Shown here: positions 1 through 8,961 of the stretch, one piece after another | How the letters are laid out: every line of letters begins with the position of its first letter | How positions within the stretch are numbered: the first letter of the stretch is position 1 | DNA from: Clostridia bacterium | GTDB taxonomy: Bacteria > Bacillota > Clostridia > Christensenellales > CAG-138 | Length of the DNA stretch: 64,000 nucleotides | Direction: 5' to 3' | Assembly (NCBI GenBank): GCA_017538255.1 | Contig: JAFYJD010000024.1 | Location: 1-64,000, forward strand | Notes under the pieces: model-generated | Database searches by the model: none | Seen by the model: the letters and a program-made list of their open reading frames with translations, nothing else | What the model was told of the DNA's origin: nothing | Translations under genes and position numbers: made by a program

Positions 1-118
1 ACAATACTGCAAAGGGCTGTGGTCGGAGCCTTTCTTAAACCGTCATGCGGTAGGAGGATTTAACCGATCCACAGCATCCCAAACAGTGTAGCACATGTCC
101 TTGGAGAGGGACAATAAA
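1..118 (+). ncRNA. ssrS: partial structured RNA, possibly 3' part of 6S RNA
   Basis: No open frame fits here, but the bases fold well. GCTGTGG plus TCGG near position 16-26 pair with CCGA plus TCCACAGC near 73-84, enclosing an inner CCTTTCT/AGGAGG helix capped by an ACCG/CGGT hairpin. A stem interrupted by bulges and enclosing a CCUU-UUAAAC segment is how the 3' half of 6S RNA looks. In Bacillus the 6S gene bsrA lies in the same general neighbourhood as the ruvX homologue. The 5' half would lie outside the window. An unrelated structured leader or RNA is the alternative; the identity is an inference. Confidence 0.42.
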
Positions 119-150
119 AACTACTACATCATTATACGAGGGAGGATACT

Positions 151-1014
151 ATGCAAAAACGGAAGAAAAAAGCGCTCATTTGCTTTGCGCTCATATTGGC
201 GGCCTGCTATATGTTTGCGGCGTGCGCGGTGAACAAGGGAAAAAAGTCGGAACCGGCTGAAAAAGTGTTTGAGACCGTCGAATACCGCGGCGCGGAATAT
301 CTGAAAGTGCCGTCGAACGGCGGCGAGTATCTGGCGCTGAAGACCTTGGGGCTCGACGAGGCGCAGGCGAGTGCGCTTGCGGCGTACTTCTTCGATAAAC
401 AAAACTACGCGTATTCGGGTGAGGGCTATATCGCGGCGGCGGAAAAGGTGCTCGTCAAGACGGACGATAAACTCTTCGTCCTCGGCGACGAAACGCACGA
501 CAAAATCGCTCCGAACGGCAAAAACGGGCGCGTGATAGTTGAACTTTCACGCAGGGACGGCGGCTGGACGGTGGAAAGCTGCACTAAAAAATCCGAATCG
601 AAAGCCGTTTTCAAAACGATGTACGATTTGACCAAACCTTTAAGAAAACTCGACGATGCCGAACTGCAAAAGGCAAAGGATCAAGTGCTTGAGAATAATC
701 CGTTCGGCGAAAAGGACCTGTCGCTTTTGGATGCGGTGTACGACGAAAAAGCGGCGGAGGACTATTTGCGCATATTCCTAATGGAAGAATTTGAGGCGAA
801 TGAAGAGGCGTTTTCGTTTGTAAGCCATAACGCGGTAGTTTTTCTCGGGATCAACAAAGCGCACGAAAAGGATGCAAAGTATCTTGCCGCGCTTGATAAT
901 TACTACGGCGGCGAAGAAAAAGCCAATTACGTATTCCTTATAGAAAAGGATGCCGACACGGGTGGGATAAGCACCCTGTATTTGAACAACAGCGACTGGG
1001 TCTATCTGGACTGA
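151..1014 (+). CDS. putative lipoprotein, unknown function
   Basis: The 287-residue product starts with a lysine-rich n-region, a hydrophobic core and a lipobox-like FAAC around residue 25, so it is probably a membrane-anchored, secreted lipoprotein. The mature part is charged, alternates lysine and glutamate, and shows no domain I recognise. The start is supported by GGGAGG seven bases upstream. It is monocistronic: a structured RNA lies upstream and a strong terminator follows directly. The gene is complete, with base composition like its neighbours. Confidence 0.75.
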   Translation: MQKRKKKALICFALILAACYMFAACAVNKGKKSEPAEKVFETVEYRGAEYLKVPSNGGEYLALKTLGLDEAQASALAAYFFDKQNYAYSGEGYIAAAEKVLVKTDDKLFVLGDETHDKIAPNGKNGRVIVELSRRDGGWTVESCTKKSESKAVFKTMYDLTKPLRKLDDAELQKAKDQVLENNPFGEKDLSLLDAVYDEKAAEDYLRIFLMEEFEANEEAFSFVSHNAVVFLGINKAHEKDAKYLAALDNYYGGEEKANYVFLIEKDADTGGISTLYLNNSDWVYLD

Positions 1015-1023
1015 ACACACTCG

Positions 1024-1055
1024 GCGGGCTCCAAAGCGGAGCCCGCTGTTTTTTT
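1024..1055 (+). terminator. intrinsic terminator after lipoprotein gene
   Basis: Perfect 9-bp GC stem (GCGGGCTCC / GGAGCCCGC), 5-base loop, then TGTTTTTTT. Confidence 0.9.
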
Positions 1056-1088
1056 CGCACGGCTCGCCGCATATTCGTAAAAGTTTTA

Positions 1089-1117
1089 TTGACCCGCGGC
1101 GGAAAAACGGTTATAAT
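1089..1117 (+). promoter_or_regulatory. sigma-A promoter of ruvX operon
   Basis: TTGACC and TATAAT are separated by exactly 17 bases, about 35 bases upstream of the ruvX start. Confidence 0.85.
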
Positions 1118-1151
1118 ACATAGACCCTCATAAATCGAAAAGGAGAACCCT

Positions 1152-1580
1152 ATGGGATACAGATATTTTGCCGTGGACGTGGGCGATAAGCGCGTGGGGC
1201 TCGCCGTCAGCGACGCGCTCGGCATAACGGCGCAGGGGCTTGAGACCTACCACCGCACGGGCGACGACGAGCGGGACGCCGCTTATATCCGCGAATACGC
1301 GCAAAAATACGCGCCCTGCCGCATAGTCTTCGGTATGCCGCGCAATATGGACGGCAGTTACGGCTTTGCCTCCGAAAAGGTGAAGGCGTTTGCCGAACTC
1401 GTTTTGACGGGCTGGGAAGGCGAGCACGATTTTTACGATGAGCGCCTTTCGACCGTCGCCGCGGAGCGCGCGCTGTTTGAGGCGGAACTTAACTGGAAAA
1501 AGCGCCGCAAGGTGGTGGATCGCCTTGCCGCGCAGGTGATACTCGAGGGCTATATGACCCTGCACCCGATCAAACTTTGA
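1152..1580 (+). CDS. ruvX: RuvX/YqgF-family Holliday junction resolvase or pre-16S rRNA nuclease
   Basis: The 142-residue protein has the RNase H-like fold signature of YqgF/RuvX: an N-terminal AVDVGDKRVGLAVSD strand with the catalytic Asp, a central VFGMPRNMDGS segment, and a C-terminal YDERLSTVAAE plus DRLAAQVILEGY. Length is normal for the family, which is credited with Holliday junction resolution and 16S rRNA 5' end processing in the cytoplasm. Start supported by AAGGAG. It heads a run with the DUF1292 gene; the ruvX-DUF1292 order is conserved in Bacillota. Confidence 0.93.
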   Translation: MGYRYFAVDVGDKRVGLAVSDALGITAQGLETYHRTGDDERDAAYIREYAQKYAPCRIVFGMPRNMDGSYGFASEKVKAFAELVLTGWEGEHDFYDERLSTVAAERALFEAELNWKKRRKVVDRLAAQVILEGYMTLHPIKL

Positions 1581-1597
1581 CGATAGGAGAAACGAAT

Positions 1598-1918
1598 ATG
1601 GATAACGAAAAAACCACGATCATCACCGAGGACGAACTGGACGACGGCATCGAGACCGTTACGCTGATCAACGACGAGGGCAAGGAAGAAAACTTCTGGC
1701 ACGTTATGACCTTCCCCTACGAGGGCAAAAAATACTGCGCGCTCGTGCCCGAGGATCAGATCGACGACGATGAGCCCGAGGTGTTCTTTGTGCGCATCGA
1801 TCACGACAAGGACGGCGACGCGTACCTGCCCGTCGATAACGAGGTGCTGCTCGGCGAACTGTTTGAGGAACTCTACGCCCTGCTTGACGAGCAGGACGGC
1901 ATCGATGACGACGAATAA
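1598..1918 (+). CDS. DUF1292 family protein (YrzB-like)
   Basis: This is a 106-residue, very acidic protein (EDELDDGIETVTLINDEG, ending in DEQDGIDDDE) with the beta-rich DUF1292 core. An upstream in-frame ATG at 1577 overlaps ruvX, but the ATG at 1598 has the TAGGAG ribosome site and was chosen. DUF1292 genes habitually follow ruvX in Bacillota; their biochemical role is unknown. The acidic tail is typical. Confidence 0.88.
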   Translation: MDNEKTTIITEDELDDGIETVTLINDEGKEENFWHVMTFPYEGKKYCALVPEDQIDDDEPEVFFVRIDHDKDGDAYLPVDNEVLLGELFEELYALLDEQDGIDDDE

Positions 1919-1948
1919 GACCCTATTTTAATACGGGGAATCCCAAGG

Positions 1949-2542
1949 ATGACTGTTTTTGAACTCATACTCACCGCCGTGGCGCTTTCGATGGACGCGA
2001 TGGCGGTCTCCGTCGCAAGCGGGATCGCGTCCGCAAAGGTCAGGCTGAAGGACGCGCTCGTTATGGCGCTCGCGTTCGGGGTTTTTCAGGCGCTTATGCC
2101 CGCGCTCGGCTTTTACATCATACCGCTTTTGAGCGGCATCTTCGGCGGCGGGGTGGAGACTTTCGTAAGATCTATCGACCATTGGATCGCGTTTTTGCTG
2201 CTCGCGTTCATCGGCGGCAAGATGATATTCGAGGCGATAAAGAATGAGGAGGAGGAAGCGGGAAGCGACCCGTTCCGTCCTATAAACATACTCGTGCTCG
2301 CCGTCGCAACCAGCATCGACGCGCTCGCGACGGGCATAGTGTTCTGCTCGTTCGATTTTTCGGCGGCAAAGCTCGTATTCTCCGTTTTGACGATCGGCGC
2401 GATCACGTTCGCGCTGTCGCTCTTCGGCGTGCTGGCGGGTAAAAAACTCGGCGAAAAATTCAAACGCTTCGCGGTGCTCGCGGGCGGCGTCGTGCTCGTT
2501 CTGATCGGCCTCAAAATACTGATAGAGCATTTGATCGGCTGA
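1949..2542 (+). CDS. mntP: MntP-type manganese efflux pump
   Basis: A 197-residue integral membrane protein with six predicted hydrophobic segments. It has the two internally repeated SMDAMAVS (near residue 15) and TSIDALATG (near residue 118) motifs whose Asp residues define the MntP (DUF204) family of Mn2+ exporters. Cytoplasmic linker KNEEEEAG lies between the halves. Spacing of 30 bases from the DUF1292 gene suggests cotranscription. No yybP-ykoY manganese riboswitch is visible upstream, so metal control, if any, is elsewhere. Confidence 0.92.
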   Translation: MTVFELILTAVALSMDAMAVSVASGIASAKVRLKDALVMALAFGVFQALMPALGFYIIPLLSGIFGGGVETFVRSIDHWIAFLLLAFIGGKMIFEAIKNEEEEAGSDPFRPINILVLAVATSIDALATGIVFCSFDFSAAKLVFSVLTIGAITFALSLFGVLAGKKLGEKFKRFAVLAGGVVLVLIGLKILIEHLIG

Positions 2543-2570
2543 CGCTGTGAAAAGGGAGAAAAAGGCTTGT

Positions 2571-3074
2571 ATGAAAAGGGAAACCGATACAATAAGGAAT
2601 ATGCTGAACGCGCTGTATAAGCCGCTTGTCGAAAGAGCGGATGCACTTTATTCAGAGATAGCAAAAGCGGATTTCGGGCACGAACTGCGGCGCGGCTTTT
2701 ATAACGGACACTACCGTAAAAACGGTTGCGGCGAATACGAAAAGGATCATTATCCAATACCCGAGATAGAACTGCGCGGACTTTGCGATATTGAATGCGG
2801 ATTTGAAGAAACAGGCATAACAGCAAAACTGAAAAGAGAAGATATCAAACGGTTTTTTACAGAGGCGCCCGCAAACTATGCGTTTGAACTGTACGGGGTC
2901 GAGGACTGGCTTATCACATTGGGCGATCAAAACGATATCGTCGCTGCGGTCGATAACGCGCTTGAAAGTTCCGAGAAGGAGTTTTTCGTTTCGTTCCGAC
3001 TCGATCCGAACTGTGCAATAGATTCTGTTTTGGCGCTTTTGACACGGCTTTTGGAGGGCGGATTTTATTATTGA
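2571..3074 (+). CDS. hypothetical protein, unknown family
   Basis: The product is a soluble 167-residue protein without signal or membrane segments; I do not recognise the family. The ATG at 2571 is preferred over a GTG at 2547 because GGGAG and AAGG lie just upstream of it. A central block rich in charged and aromatic residues (FYNGHYRKNGCGEYEKDHYP) is followed by an alpha/beta-like second half. It lies 28 bases after mntP and probably shares its transcript. A weak GAGGG/CCCTC hairpin with T6 follows near 3102-3133 and may terminate the operon. Confidence 0.7.
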   Translation: MKRETDTIRNMLNALYKPLVERADALYSEIAKADFGHELRRGFYNGHYRKNGCGEYEKDHYPIPEIELRGLCDIECGFEETGITAKLKREDIKRFFTEAPANYAFELYGVEDWLITLGDQNDIVAAVDNALESSEKEFFVSFRLDPNCAIDSVLALLTRLLEGGFYY

Positions 3075-3182
3075 ATACCACATACGCAAAAACCGATGCC
3101 GGAGGGAGGGGCGAAGTTCTTTCCCTCTTTTTTATACCGTTTTCGCGCTTTGCGAATATATCGGTTTTTTATAAACTTTCTC

Positions 3183-3212
3183 TTTACAAGCCTTGCCTTT
3201 TGGTTATATAAT
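3183..3212 (+). promoter_or_regulatory. sigma-A promoter of the gcv cluster
   Basis: TTTACA, 18 bases, TATAAT. It leaves a roughly 125-base GC-rich leader before gcvT. I looked for the glycine riboswitch signature in that leader and did not find it. Confidence 0.7.
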
Positions 3213-3344
3213 GGATGCGTATGGGTTGGCGGGCCGCTTCGGGCGCAAAAGGGCGCATCCAAAGCCCGAACGCGCCGATGAGCCGCGGCCGCGTTTTGCG
3301 GGCGCGACCACGATCCAATCCCAAATAATTGAGGAGGCAGAATA

Positions 3345-4433
3345 ATGGAAAACTTCGATTCACTCAAAAAAACTCCGCTGTACGAGCGCCATATGGAACT
3401 CGGCGGCAAGATCGTTGATTTCGGCGGCTGGGCGCTCCCCGTTCAGTACTCGTCCATCCTTGACGAGTGCAAAGCGGTGCGCGAACGCTGCGGGCTGTTC
3501 GACGTTTCGCATATGGGGGAGGTCGATATCTACGGCAACGACGCTTACGCCTATGTCCAGAAGATGGTTACCAACGACGTGACCACTATGACCCCGGGCC
3601 GCTGCCGCTACGCGATAATGTGCTACGAAAACGGCGGCGCGGTGGACGACGTGCTTATCTACAAATACGCGGACGATCACTATATGTTCATCGTAAACGC
3701 GGGCAACACCGATAAGGATTTTGCCTGGATGCAGGAGCATGTTTTCGGCGATGTTCGCGTAGAGAACAACTCCGCAAAATGGGGTCAGCTTGCTTTGCAG
3801 GGTCCGATGCATCAGAAAGTGCTTGACGAAGCGGGATTCGAAGGCGAGATCCCCGCGAAATACTATACCTTTACCGAAAAGATGACCGTTGCCGGCGTGC
3901 CCTGCCTTGTTTCGAGGACGGGCTACACGGGCGAGGACGGCGTTGAACTCTACTGCGCCGCCGAGGATACCGTTCGCCTGCACAAAGCGCTTATGGAAGC
4001 GGGCAAATGCGTTGATATGCTGCCCTGCGGTCTCGGCGCGAGGGATACGCTCCGCTTTGAAGCGTCCATGCCCCTCTACGGTCATGAAATGAATGAAACG
4101 ATCAACCCCATTGAATGCGGGCTTGATTTTGCAATCAAACTCAACAAGGATCACTTCATCGGCATTGAGGCGCTCAAAGCGCCGCGCACCAGAAAGCGCA
4201 TCGGTCTTAAACTCGTCGGCAAGGGCGTTGCCCGTCCCGACGCGGAGGTCGTATGCAACGGCGAGATCGTCGGCATCGTAACCTCGGGAGGTCCCGCGCC
4301 CGCCGTCGGCGGCAACTACGTGATGTGCCTTGTTAAAGAAGAAGCGGACGAAAACGGCAAATGGGCGGTTTCCGTGCGCGGCAGGGAGATCGAGTGTGAG
4401 TTTGCGCCGATGCCCTTCTATAAGAGAAAGTAA
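3345..4433 (+). CDS. gcvT: glycine cleavage system T protein (aminomethyltransferase)
   Basis: GcvT transfers the methylene carbon from aminomethyl-lipoyl-GcvH to tetrahydrofolate, releasing ammonia. The 362-residue product starts KKTPLYERHMELGGKIVDFGGW and contains DVSHMGE, VNAGNTDKD and GYTGEDGVELY, all hallmarks of the folate-binding aminomethyltransferase fold, with the C-terminal barrel ending in FAPMPFYKRK. Full family length. Start supported by GAGGAGG. First gene of the gcvT-gcvH-gcvPA-gcvPB cluster; no lpd (L protein) is in the window. Confidence 0.97.
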   Translation: MENFDSLKKTPLYERHMELGGKIVDFGGWALPVQYSSILDECKAVRERCGLFDVSHMGEVDIYGNDAYAYVQKMVTNDVTTMTPGRCRYAIMCYENGGAVDDVLIYKYADDHYMFIVNAGNTDKDFAWMQEHVFGDVRVENNSAKWGQLALQGPMHQKVLDEAGFEGEIPAKYYTFTEKMTVAGVPCLVSRTGYTGEDGVELYCAAEDTVRLHKALMEAGKCVDMLPCGLGARDTLRFEASMPLYGHEMNETINPIECGLDFAIKLNKDHFIGIEALKAPRTRKRIGLKLVGKGVARPDAEVVCNGEIVGIVTSGGPAPAVGGNYVMCLVKEEADENGKWAVSVRGREIECEFAPMPFYKRK

Positions 4434-4480
4434 TTTATCATAATAAACCCAAAATCTAAACAATCGGAGGATAAAAAACT

Positions 4481-4858
4481 ATGGTTCCCAATGATCGCAA
4501 ATACACCCGTGAGCACGACTGGGTAAAGATCGAAGACGGCATTGCAATTCTCGGTATCACCGACCACGCGCAGGAAGCGCTGGGCGACATCGTGTATGTC
4601 GAACTGCCCGAACTCGATTCCGATATCGCAATCGGCGACAACTACACCACCGTTGAGTCCGTCAAGGCGGCATCCCCCGTCGATTCCCCCGTTGCGGGCA
4701 GGGTCGTCGAGGTCAACGAAGCGCTTGATGAGCAGCCCGAACTCCTCAACGAGGATGCGTACGGTCAGTTCATCGCCAAGATCGAGTTCGCCGAGATCAA
4801 CGAGGACGCGCTCCTCACCGCCGAGGAATACGAACAGCTCCTCGCCGAAGAAGAGTAA
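4481..4858 (+). CDS. gcvH: glycine cleavage system H protein
   Basis: GcvH is the 125-residue lipoyl carrier shuttling the aminomethyl group between P and T proteins. It shows the family start YTREHDWVK, the GITDHAQEALGDIVYVELP core and the lipoylation site ESVKAAS, with Lys62 the expected attachment point. RBS CGGAGG precedes the ATG. The gene lies 47 bases after gcvT and is followed by a terminator-like hairpin before gcvPA. Confidence 0.97.
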   Translation: MVPNDRKYTREHDWVKIEDGIAILGITDHAQEALGDIVYVELPELDSDIAIGDNYTTVESVKAASPVDSPVAGRVVEVNEALDEQPELLNEDAYGQFIAKIEFAEINEDALLTAEEYEQLLAEEE

Positions 4859-4868
4859 TTCTCCCTGC

Positions 4869-4900
4869 GCAGCCGGCGCAACCCGCCGGCTGCCGTTTTT
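4869..4900 (+). terminator. terminator-like hairpin between gcvH and gcvPA
   Basis: Perfect 10-bp GC stem (GCAGCCGGCG / CGCCGGCTGC), 5-base loop, then CGTTTTT. It lies inside the gcv cluster and could attenuate gcvPA/gcvPB expression. Confidence 0.75.
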
Positions 4901-4986
4901 ATGAAAGGCGCTTTTATAAAGGCGCATACGGCGGGGCGCAAGCCGAAAGCCGAACAATAAAACCTGACAGCATAAAGGAAACAAAT

Positions 4987-6324
4987 ATGAAGAGTTATGT
5001 TCCGAACACCGAAAAAGAGCGCCGCGAAATGCTCGAAGCCATCGGGCTGAAGAGTATGGACGACCTCTTTTCCGATATTCCCGAGGATCTCAAACTTGAC
5101 CGCGAACTCGATCTGCCCGCTCCGATGAGCGAGATGGAGCTTCGTGAACTTATGATGGGCTACGTGCTCCAAAACGACGAGGGCGGTCTGCTGTTCCGCG
5201 GCGCGGGCGCGTATCGCCACTACATCCCCTCGGTCGTGCCGCAACTTGCGGCAAGGAGCGAGTTCTACACCGCTTACACCCCCTATCAGGCGGAGATGAG
5301 CCAGGGTATGCTCCAAAGCATCTTTGAGTGGCAGACCGTTATCTGCAACCTGACGGGTATGGAAGCGTCCAACGCGTCCGTTTACGACGGAGCGACCGCC
5401 GCGAGCGAGGCGATACTGATGATGCGCGACTCCAAGCGCAAAAGCAAAGTCCTCTACTCTGCCGGTCTCAACCCCGACGTAATTACGACGATCAAGACCT
5501 ACGCGCATTGCTACGGCATCGAACTTGTTGAGATACCTCTCAATAAGGACGGCATCACCGATATGGCGGCGCTCGAGGCGAACCTTCCCGAATCGGCGGG
5601 ATTCATCGCCGCGCAGCCCAACTACTTCGGCTGCATCGAGAATATGGACGCGATCTCCGAAGCCGTTCATGCACAAAAGGCGCTGCTTGTAAGCTATGTC
5701 AATCCAATCAGCCTCGGCGCGGTCAAACGCCCCGGCGACTACGGCGCGGATATCGCGATAGGCGACGCGCAGCCGATGGGTCTGCCCCTAAATTTCGGCG
5801 GCCCCTATGTCGGCTTTATGGCAACGGGCGGCAAACTCGTTCGCAATCTCCCCGGCCGCATCGCCGGCGAGACCACGGACGCGGAGGGCGGCAGGGCGTA
5901 TGTTCTTACGCTCCAGGCGCGCGAACAGCATATCAGGCGCGACAAGGCTTCCAGCAACATCTGCTCCAACCAGATGCTCTGTGCGATAATGTCCACGATC
6001 TACGCCTGCACCATGGGCCCCGAGGGTATGCGCGAAGTCGCTGAGCAGAACATCGCGAAGGCGCATTACCTTGCGGACGAGATCTGCAAGATCCCCGGTA
6101 TGAAACTGAGATACGCGACAGCGTTCTTCAACGAGTTCGTTATCGATACCGAGACCCCCGCGGGGCAGATAAACGAGGCGCTCAAGGATATGGGCATCGT
6201 CGGCGGTCTGATCCTGCCGGACGGCGGTATGCTCTGGTGCGCGACCGAGATGAACTCCAAGGAGGATATCGATTTCCTCACGGATATGCTCAAAAATATC
6301 GTTGAAGGGGGTATGGAACAATGA
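4987..6324 (+). CDS. gcvPA: glycine dehydrogenase (decarboxylating) subunit 1
   Basis: N-terminal half of the two-subunit P protein, a PLP enzyme that decarboxylates glycine and loads the aminomethyl group onto GcvH. The 445 residues begin [18 protein letters not shown] and include [26 protein letters not shown] and [14 protein letters not shown], all typical of GcvPA. RBS AAAGGA. Its stop overlaps the gcvPB start by four bases (ATGA), which indicates translational coupling and 1:1 assembly of the alpha2beta2 enzyme. Confidence 0.97.
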   Translation: MKSYVPNTEKERREMLEAIGLKSMDDLFSDIPEDLKLDRELDLPAPMSEMELRELMMGYVLQNDEGGLLFRGAGAYRHYIPSVVPQLAARSEFYTAYTPYQAEMSQGMLQSIFEWQTVICNLTGMEASNASVYDGATAASEAILMMRDSKRKSKVLYSAGLNPDVITTIKTYAHCYGIELVEIPLNKDGITDMAALEANLPESAGFIAAQPNYFGCIENMDAISEAVHAQKALLVSYVNPISLGAVKRPGDYGADIAIGDAQPMGLPLNFGGPYVGFMATGGKLVRNLPGRIAGETTDAEGGRAYVLTLQAREQHIRRDKASSNICSNQMLCAIMSTIYACTMGPEGMREVAEQNIAKAHYLADEICKIPGMKLRYATAFFNEFVIDTETPAGQINEALKDMGIVGGLILPDGGMLWCATEMNSKEDIDFLTDMLKNIVEGGMEQ

Positions 6325-7769
6325 GGCAGTCATATAAACTGATCTTCGAGCGCTCCCACGAGGGACGCAGGGCTTACGATCTGCCCGCGCTGGATGTTCC
6401 CGCGGTGGACGCGATCCCCGCCAATATGAAAAACGAGGCAAAACTCGACCTGCCCGAGCTCGGCGAAGTCGACCTCGTTCGCCACTACACCAACCTTTCC
6501 CGCCGCAATTTCGGCGTGGACAACGGCTTCTATCCCCTCGGCTCCTGCACGATGAAGTACAACCCCAAGATAAACGAGGAAGTTGCGGGTATGTTTGAGG
6601 ATATGCACCCCCTGCTTGACGAGGATATGAGCCAGGGCGCGCTGCGTATGATGTATGATCTTGAGGGCTACCTTGCGGAGATCTGCGGTATGGACGCTTT
6701 CACGCTCCAGCCCGCCGCCGGCGCGCACGGCGAACTCGCCGGCCTTATGCTCATCCGCGCCTATCACGAAAAGCGCGGCGACACCGAAAGAACGACGATC
6801 ATCGTGCCCGACGCGGCTCACGGCACAAACCCCGCGAGCGCGGTCATGGCGGGCTTCAAAGTCAAGGAGATCAAATCCGCTCCCGACGGCGGCGTTGACC
6901 TTGACGCGCTGCGCGAGGCGGTCGGTCCCGACACCGCGGGCCTTATGCTCACCAATCCCTCGACGCTGGGCCTGTTTGAGCGCAATATCAAGCAGATCGC
7001 TTCGATCGTTCACGAGGCGGGCGGACTTCTGTACTACGACGGCGCAAACCTCAACGCGATAATGGGCATAGTTCGCCCGGGCGATATGGGCTTTGACGTT
7101 ATGCACATCAACCTGCATAAGACCTTCTCCACCCCGCACGGCGGCGGCGGCCCCGGCAGCGGCCCCGTAGGCTTCAAAAAGCATCTTGCTCCGTTTATGC
7201 CCGTGCCCGTGCTCGTTGAGCGCGAGGGTATGATCGAACTCGATTACGACCGCCCCGATACGATCGGCAAGGTCAAGATGTTCTACGGCAACTTTGCGGT
7301 CTGCGTGCGCGCGTTCGCCTATATCCGTTCGCTCGGCGGCAAAGGTCTGCGCGAAGCCAGCGAGAACGCCGTTCTCAACGCCAACTACATCAAAAACGCT
7401 ATGCGCGGCGTGTTCGACATCCCGCATGACCGCATCTGTATGCACGAGTGCATCGTTACCCCGACCGAGGAGATGATGGAAAAGGGCGTTCATACGACAG
7501 ACGTTGCAAAGGCGCTGATCGACCGCGGATATCATCCCCCGACCATCTACTTCCCGCTGATCGTTCACGAGGCGATGATGATCGAGCCGACAGAGTCCGA
7601 GAGCCGCGAAACGCTCGACGAGTTCATCGAGGCGATGAAGGAAATCGCGTCCGAGGCGCTCACCGCGCCCGAGAGCGTAAAGGCCTGCCCGAAGAACACA
7701 CCGATCGGCCGCCCGGACGAGACCACCGCGGCAAGAAAGCCGATAGTCAGGTATGTTAAACCCGAATAA
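6321..7769 (+). CDS. gcvPB: glycine dehydrogenase (decarboxylating) subunit 2
   Basis: C-terminal catalytic half of split P protein, 482 residues. The PLP-binding lysine is Lys267 in [28 protein letters not shown] and PAAGAHGEL are further family motifs. Overlaps gcvPA by four bases. The cluster would convert glycine to CO2, ammonia and methylene-THF together with an Lpd encoded elsewhere. Ends just before an intrinsic terminator. Confidence 0.97.
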   Translation: MRQSYKLIFERSHEGRRAYDLPALDVPAVDAIPANMKNEAKLDLPELGEVDLVRHYTNLSRRNFGVDNGFYPLGSCTMKYNPKINEEVAGMFEDMHPLLDEDMSQGALRMMYDLEGYLAEICGMDAFTLQPAAGAHGELAGLMLIRAYHEKRGDTERTTIIVPDAAHGTNPASAVMAGFKVKEIKSAPDGGVDLDALREAVGPDTAGLMLTNPSTLGLFERNIKQIASIVHEAGGLLYYDGANLNAIMGIVRPGDMGFDVMHINLHKTFSTPHGGGGPGSGPVGFKKHLAPFMPVPVLVEREGMIELDYDRPDTIGKVKMFYGNFAVCVRAFAYIRSLGGKGLREASENAVLNANYIKNAMRGVFDIPHDRICMHECIVTPTEEMMEKGVHTTDVAKALIDRGYHPPTIYFPLIVHEAMMIEPTESESRETLDEFIEAMKEIASEALTAPESVKACPKNTPIGRPDETTAARKPIVRYVKPE

Positions 7770-7777
7770 ACGCTGAA

Positions 7778-7810
7778 AAAACGCGTCCACAGGCCGTGGG
7801 CGCGTTTTTG
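7778..7810 (+). terminator. terminator of gcv cluster
   Basis: ACGCGTCCAC pairs with GTGGGCGCGT (one G-T wobble) around a 5-base loop, followed by a T tract. Confidence 0.88.
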
Positions 7811-7918
7811 TTTGGCGATAAACTCCCGCTTAGTCAAATGCGCGCTTTTCTTTTGGCAAGGCAGGATGTATAATGAGAAAAAATCGCCAGCGCTCGCTTT
7901 TGCGGGGGGAGGAGAAAT

Positions 7919-8734
7919 ATGTTTGACATCCATACGCATTCCAACTGTTCGGACGGGTACGACGCGCCGCATACCGTTGTTGAAACGGCAAAACAGGCGG
8001 GGCTCGACCTGTTTGCGCTGACCGATCACGACAGTATAAACGGGCTTTGGGAAGCCAAAAAACGCGCCGATGAACTTGCCCTTTCGTTCATCGCGGGCTG
8101 CGAGATAGAGGCGGAGTATGCGGACACCCTGCATATACTCGCGCTCGGTATGGATATCGAAAACGCGGATCTTTGCGCGCTTATGGAGAAAAAACTGCGC
8201 CTGCGCGATGAAAGAAACGTTCGCCTAAGCGAAAGATTGAAGGAACTCGGAATGGACGTTTCATCCGCGCTGGAGCAGAGCCGCGGCGCGACTACGAGGG
8301 CAAATTATGCTGCCGCGCTTGTAAAACTCGGCTATGCCGAGAGCCTGAACGACGCTTTTTCGCGCATACTCGGGCGCGGCTGTCCGGCCCATATCAAACA
8401 GCGGCACCCAGACCCGCGCGAGGTGGTGGAGATAGTTGAAGCGGCGGGCGGGATATGCGTTATCGCGCATCCTATGAAGATGAAACTTGACCCCGCAAAA
8501 CTTATAGAGGATATGAAAAATATCGGCATCCGCGGCGTTGAGGCGTTCTACGGCACGGCGACCGAGGGTGAAATGCGACTTTTTGCGGTACTCGCCAAAC
8601 GAAACGGGCTGTTCATAACCTGCGGCAGCGACTACCACGGCGCAAGACGCCCCGCGACCCATATCGGCAAGGGCTGGCAGGATATAGAGGAACTGCGGAC
8701 AACGGAAAGGACGCTGCTCGGCAGGGTGAAATGA
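7919..8734 (+). CDS. PHP-domain phosphoesterase (TrpH/RNase AM-like)
   Basis: The 271-residue protein opens with the PHP metal-binding motif DIHTHSNCSDG, followed by ALTDHDSI, GCEIEA, VIAHP and CGSDYHG, giving the His/Asp ligands of a trinuclear phosphoesterase site. This arrangement fits the TrpH/YciV group, which includes 3',5'-nucleotide bisphosphatases and 5'-3' RNA exonucleases. Substrate cannot be fixed from sequence. A very strong GGGGGGAGGAG ribosome site sits upstream. Single gene between terminators. Confidence 0.88.
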   Translation: MFDIHTHSNCSDGYDAPHTVVETAKQAGLDLFALTDHDSINGLWEAKKRADELALSFIAGCEIEAEYADTLHILALGMDIENADLCALMEKKLRLRDERNVRLSERLKELGMDVSSALEQSRGATTRANYAAALVKLGYAESLNDAFSRILGRGCPAHIKQRHPDPREVVEIVEAAGGICVIAHPMKMKLDPAKLIEDMKNIGIRGVEAFYGTATEGEMRLFAVLAKRNGLFITCGSDYHGARRPATHIGKGWQDIEELRTTERTLLGRVK

Positions 8735-8770
8735 AACTGCTGCTTTACACTTTATTGAGTACGGAATAGT

Positions 8771-8818
8771 GCGCCCCCTTCCCCTTGAGGGGAAGGCAAC
8801 GGGGGACGCCTGTTTTTT
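8771..8818 (+). terminator. nested hairpin terminator after PHP gene
   Basis: CCTTCCCC/GGGGAAGG hairpin with TTGA loop, enclosed by GCG-CCCC / GGGG-CGC, then CTGTTTTTTAA. Confidence 0.75.
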
Positions 8819-8925
8819 AATATGAACGGAAGGCGGCCGGTGCTGCCTTTCTGCCGGCCCTTGTTATGATGCTGTTCCATTATAAAAAAAGTATCGGAAA
8901 AAGAAAACAGGATAAAAACAAACAA

Positions 8926-8949
8926 AAAAGGCAGCGATCGCTGCCTTTT
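8926..8949. terminator. bidirectional terminator, perfect palindrome
   Basis: A 24-bp perfect palindrome centred on GATC with AAAA and TTTT ends. On the minus strand it terminates arcC, with six T after the stem. Confidence 0.85.
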
Positions 8950-8961
8950 AGAATACGAAAC

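Noticed and set aside
1949-1951. yybP-ykoY manganese riboswitch for mntP
   Set aside because: Only 30 bases separate mntP from the preceding gene, too short for the aptamer, and no motif is found upstream.
3213-3344. Glycine riboswitch upstream of gcvT
   Set aside because: The leader is GC-rich and can fold, but the conserved glycine aptamer core blocks are absent.
6330-7790. 486-codon minus-strand frame opposite gcvPB
   Set aside because: It is the antisense shadow of a strongly supported gene; GC-rich genes here produce many such frames.
7846-7874. Promoter for the PHP gene
   Set aside because: TATAAT is present at 7869-7874, but no acceptable -35 occurs at 16-18 bases, so it was not listed.
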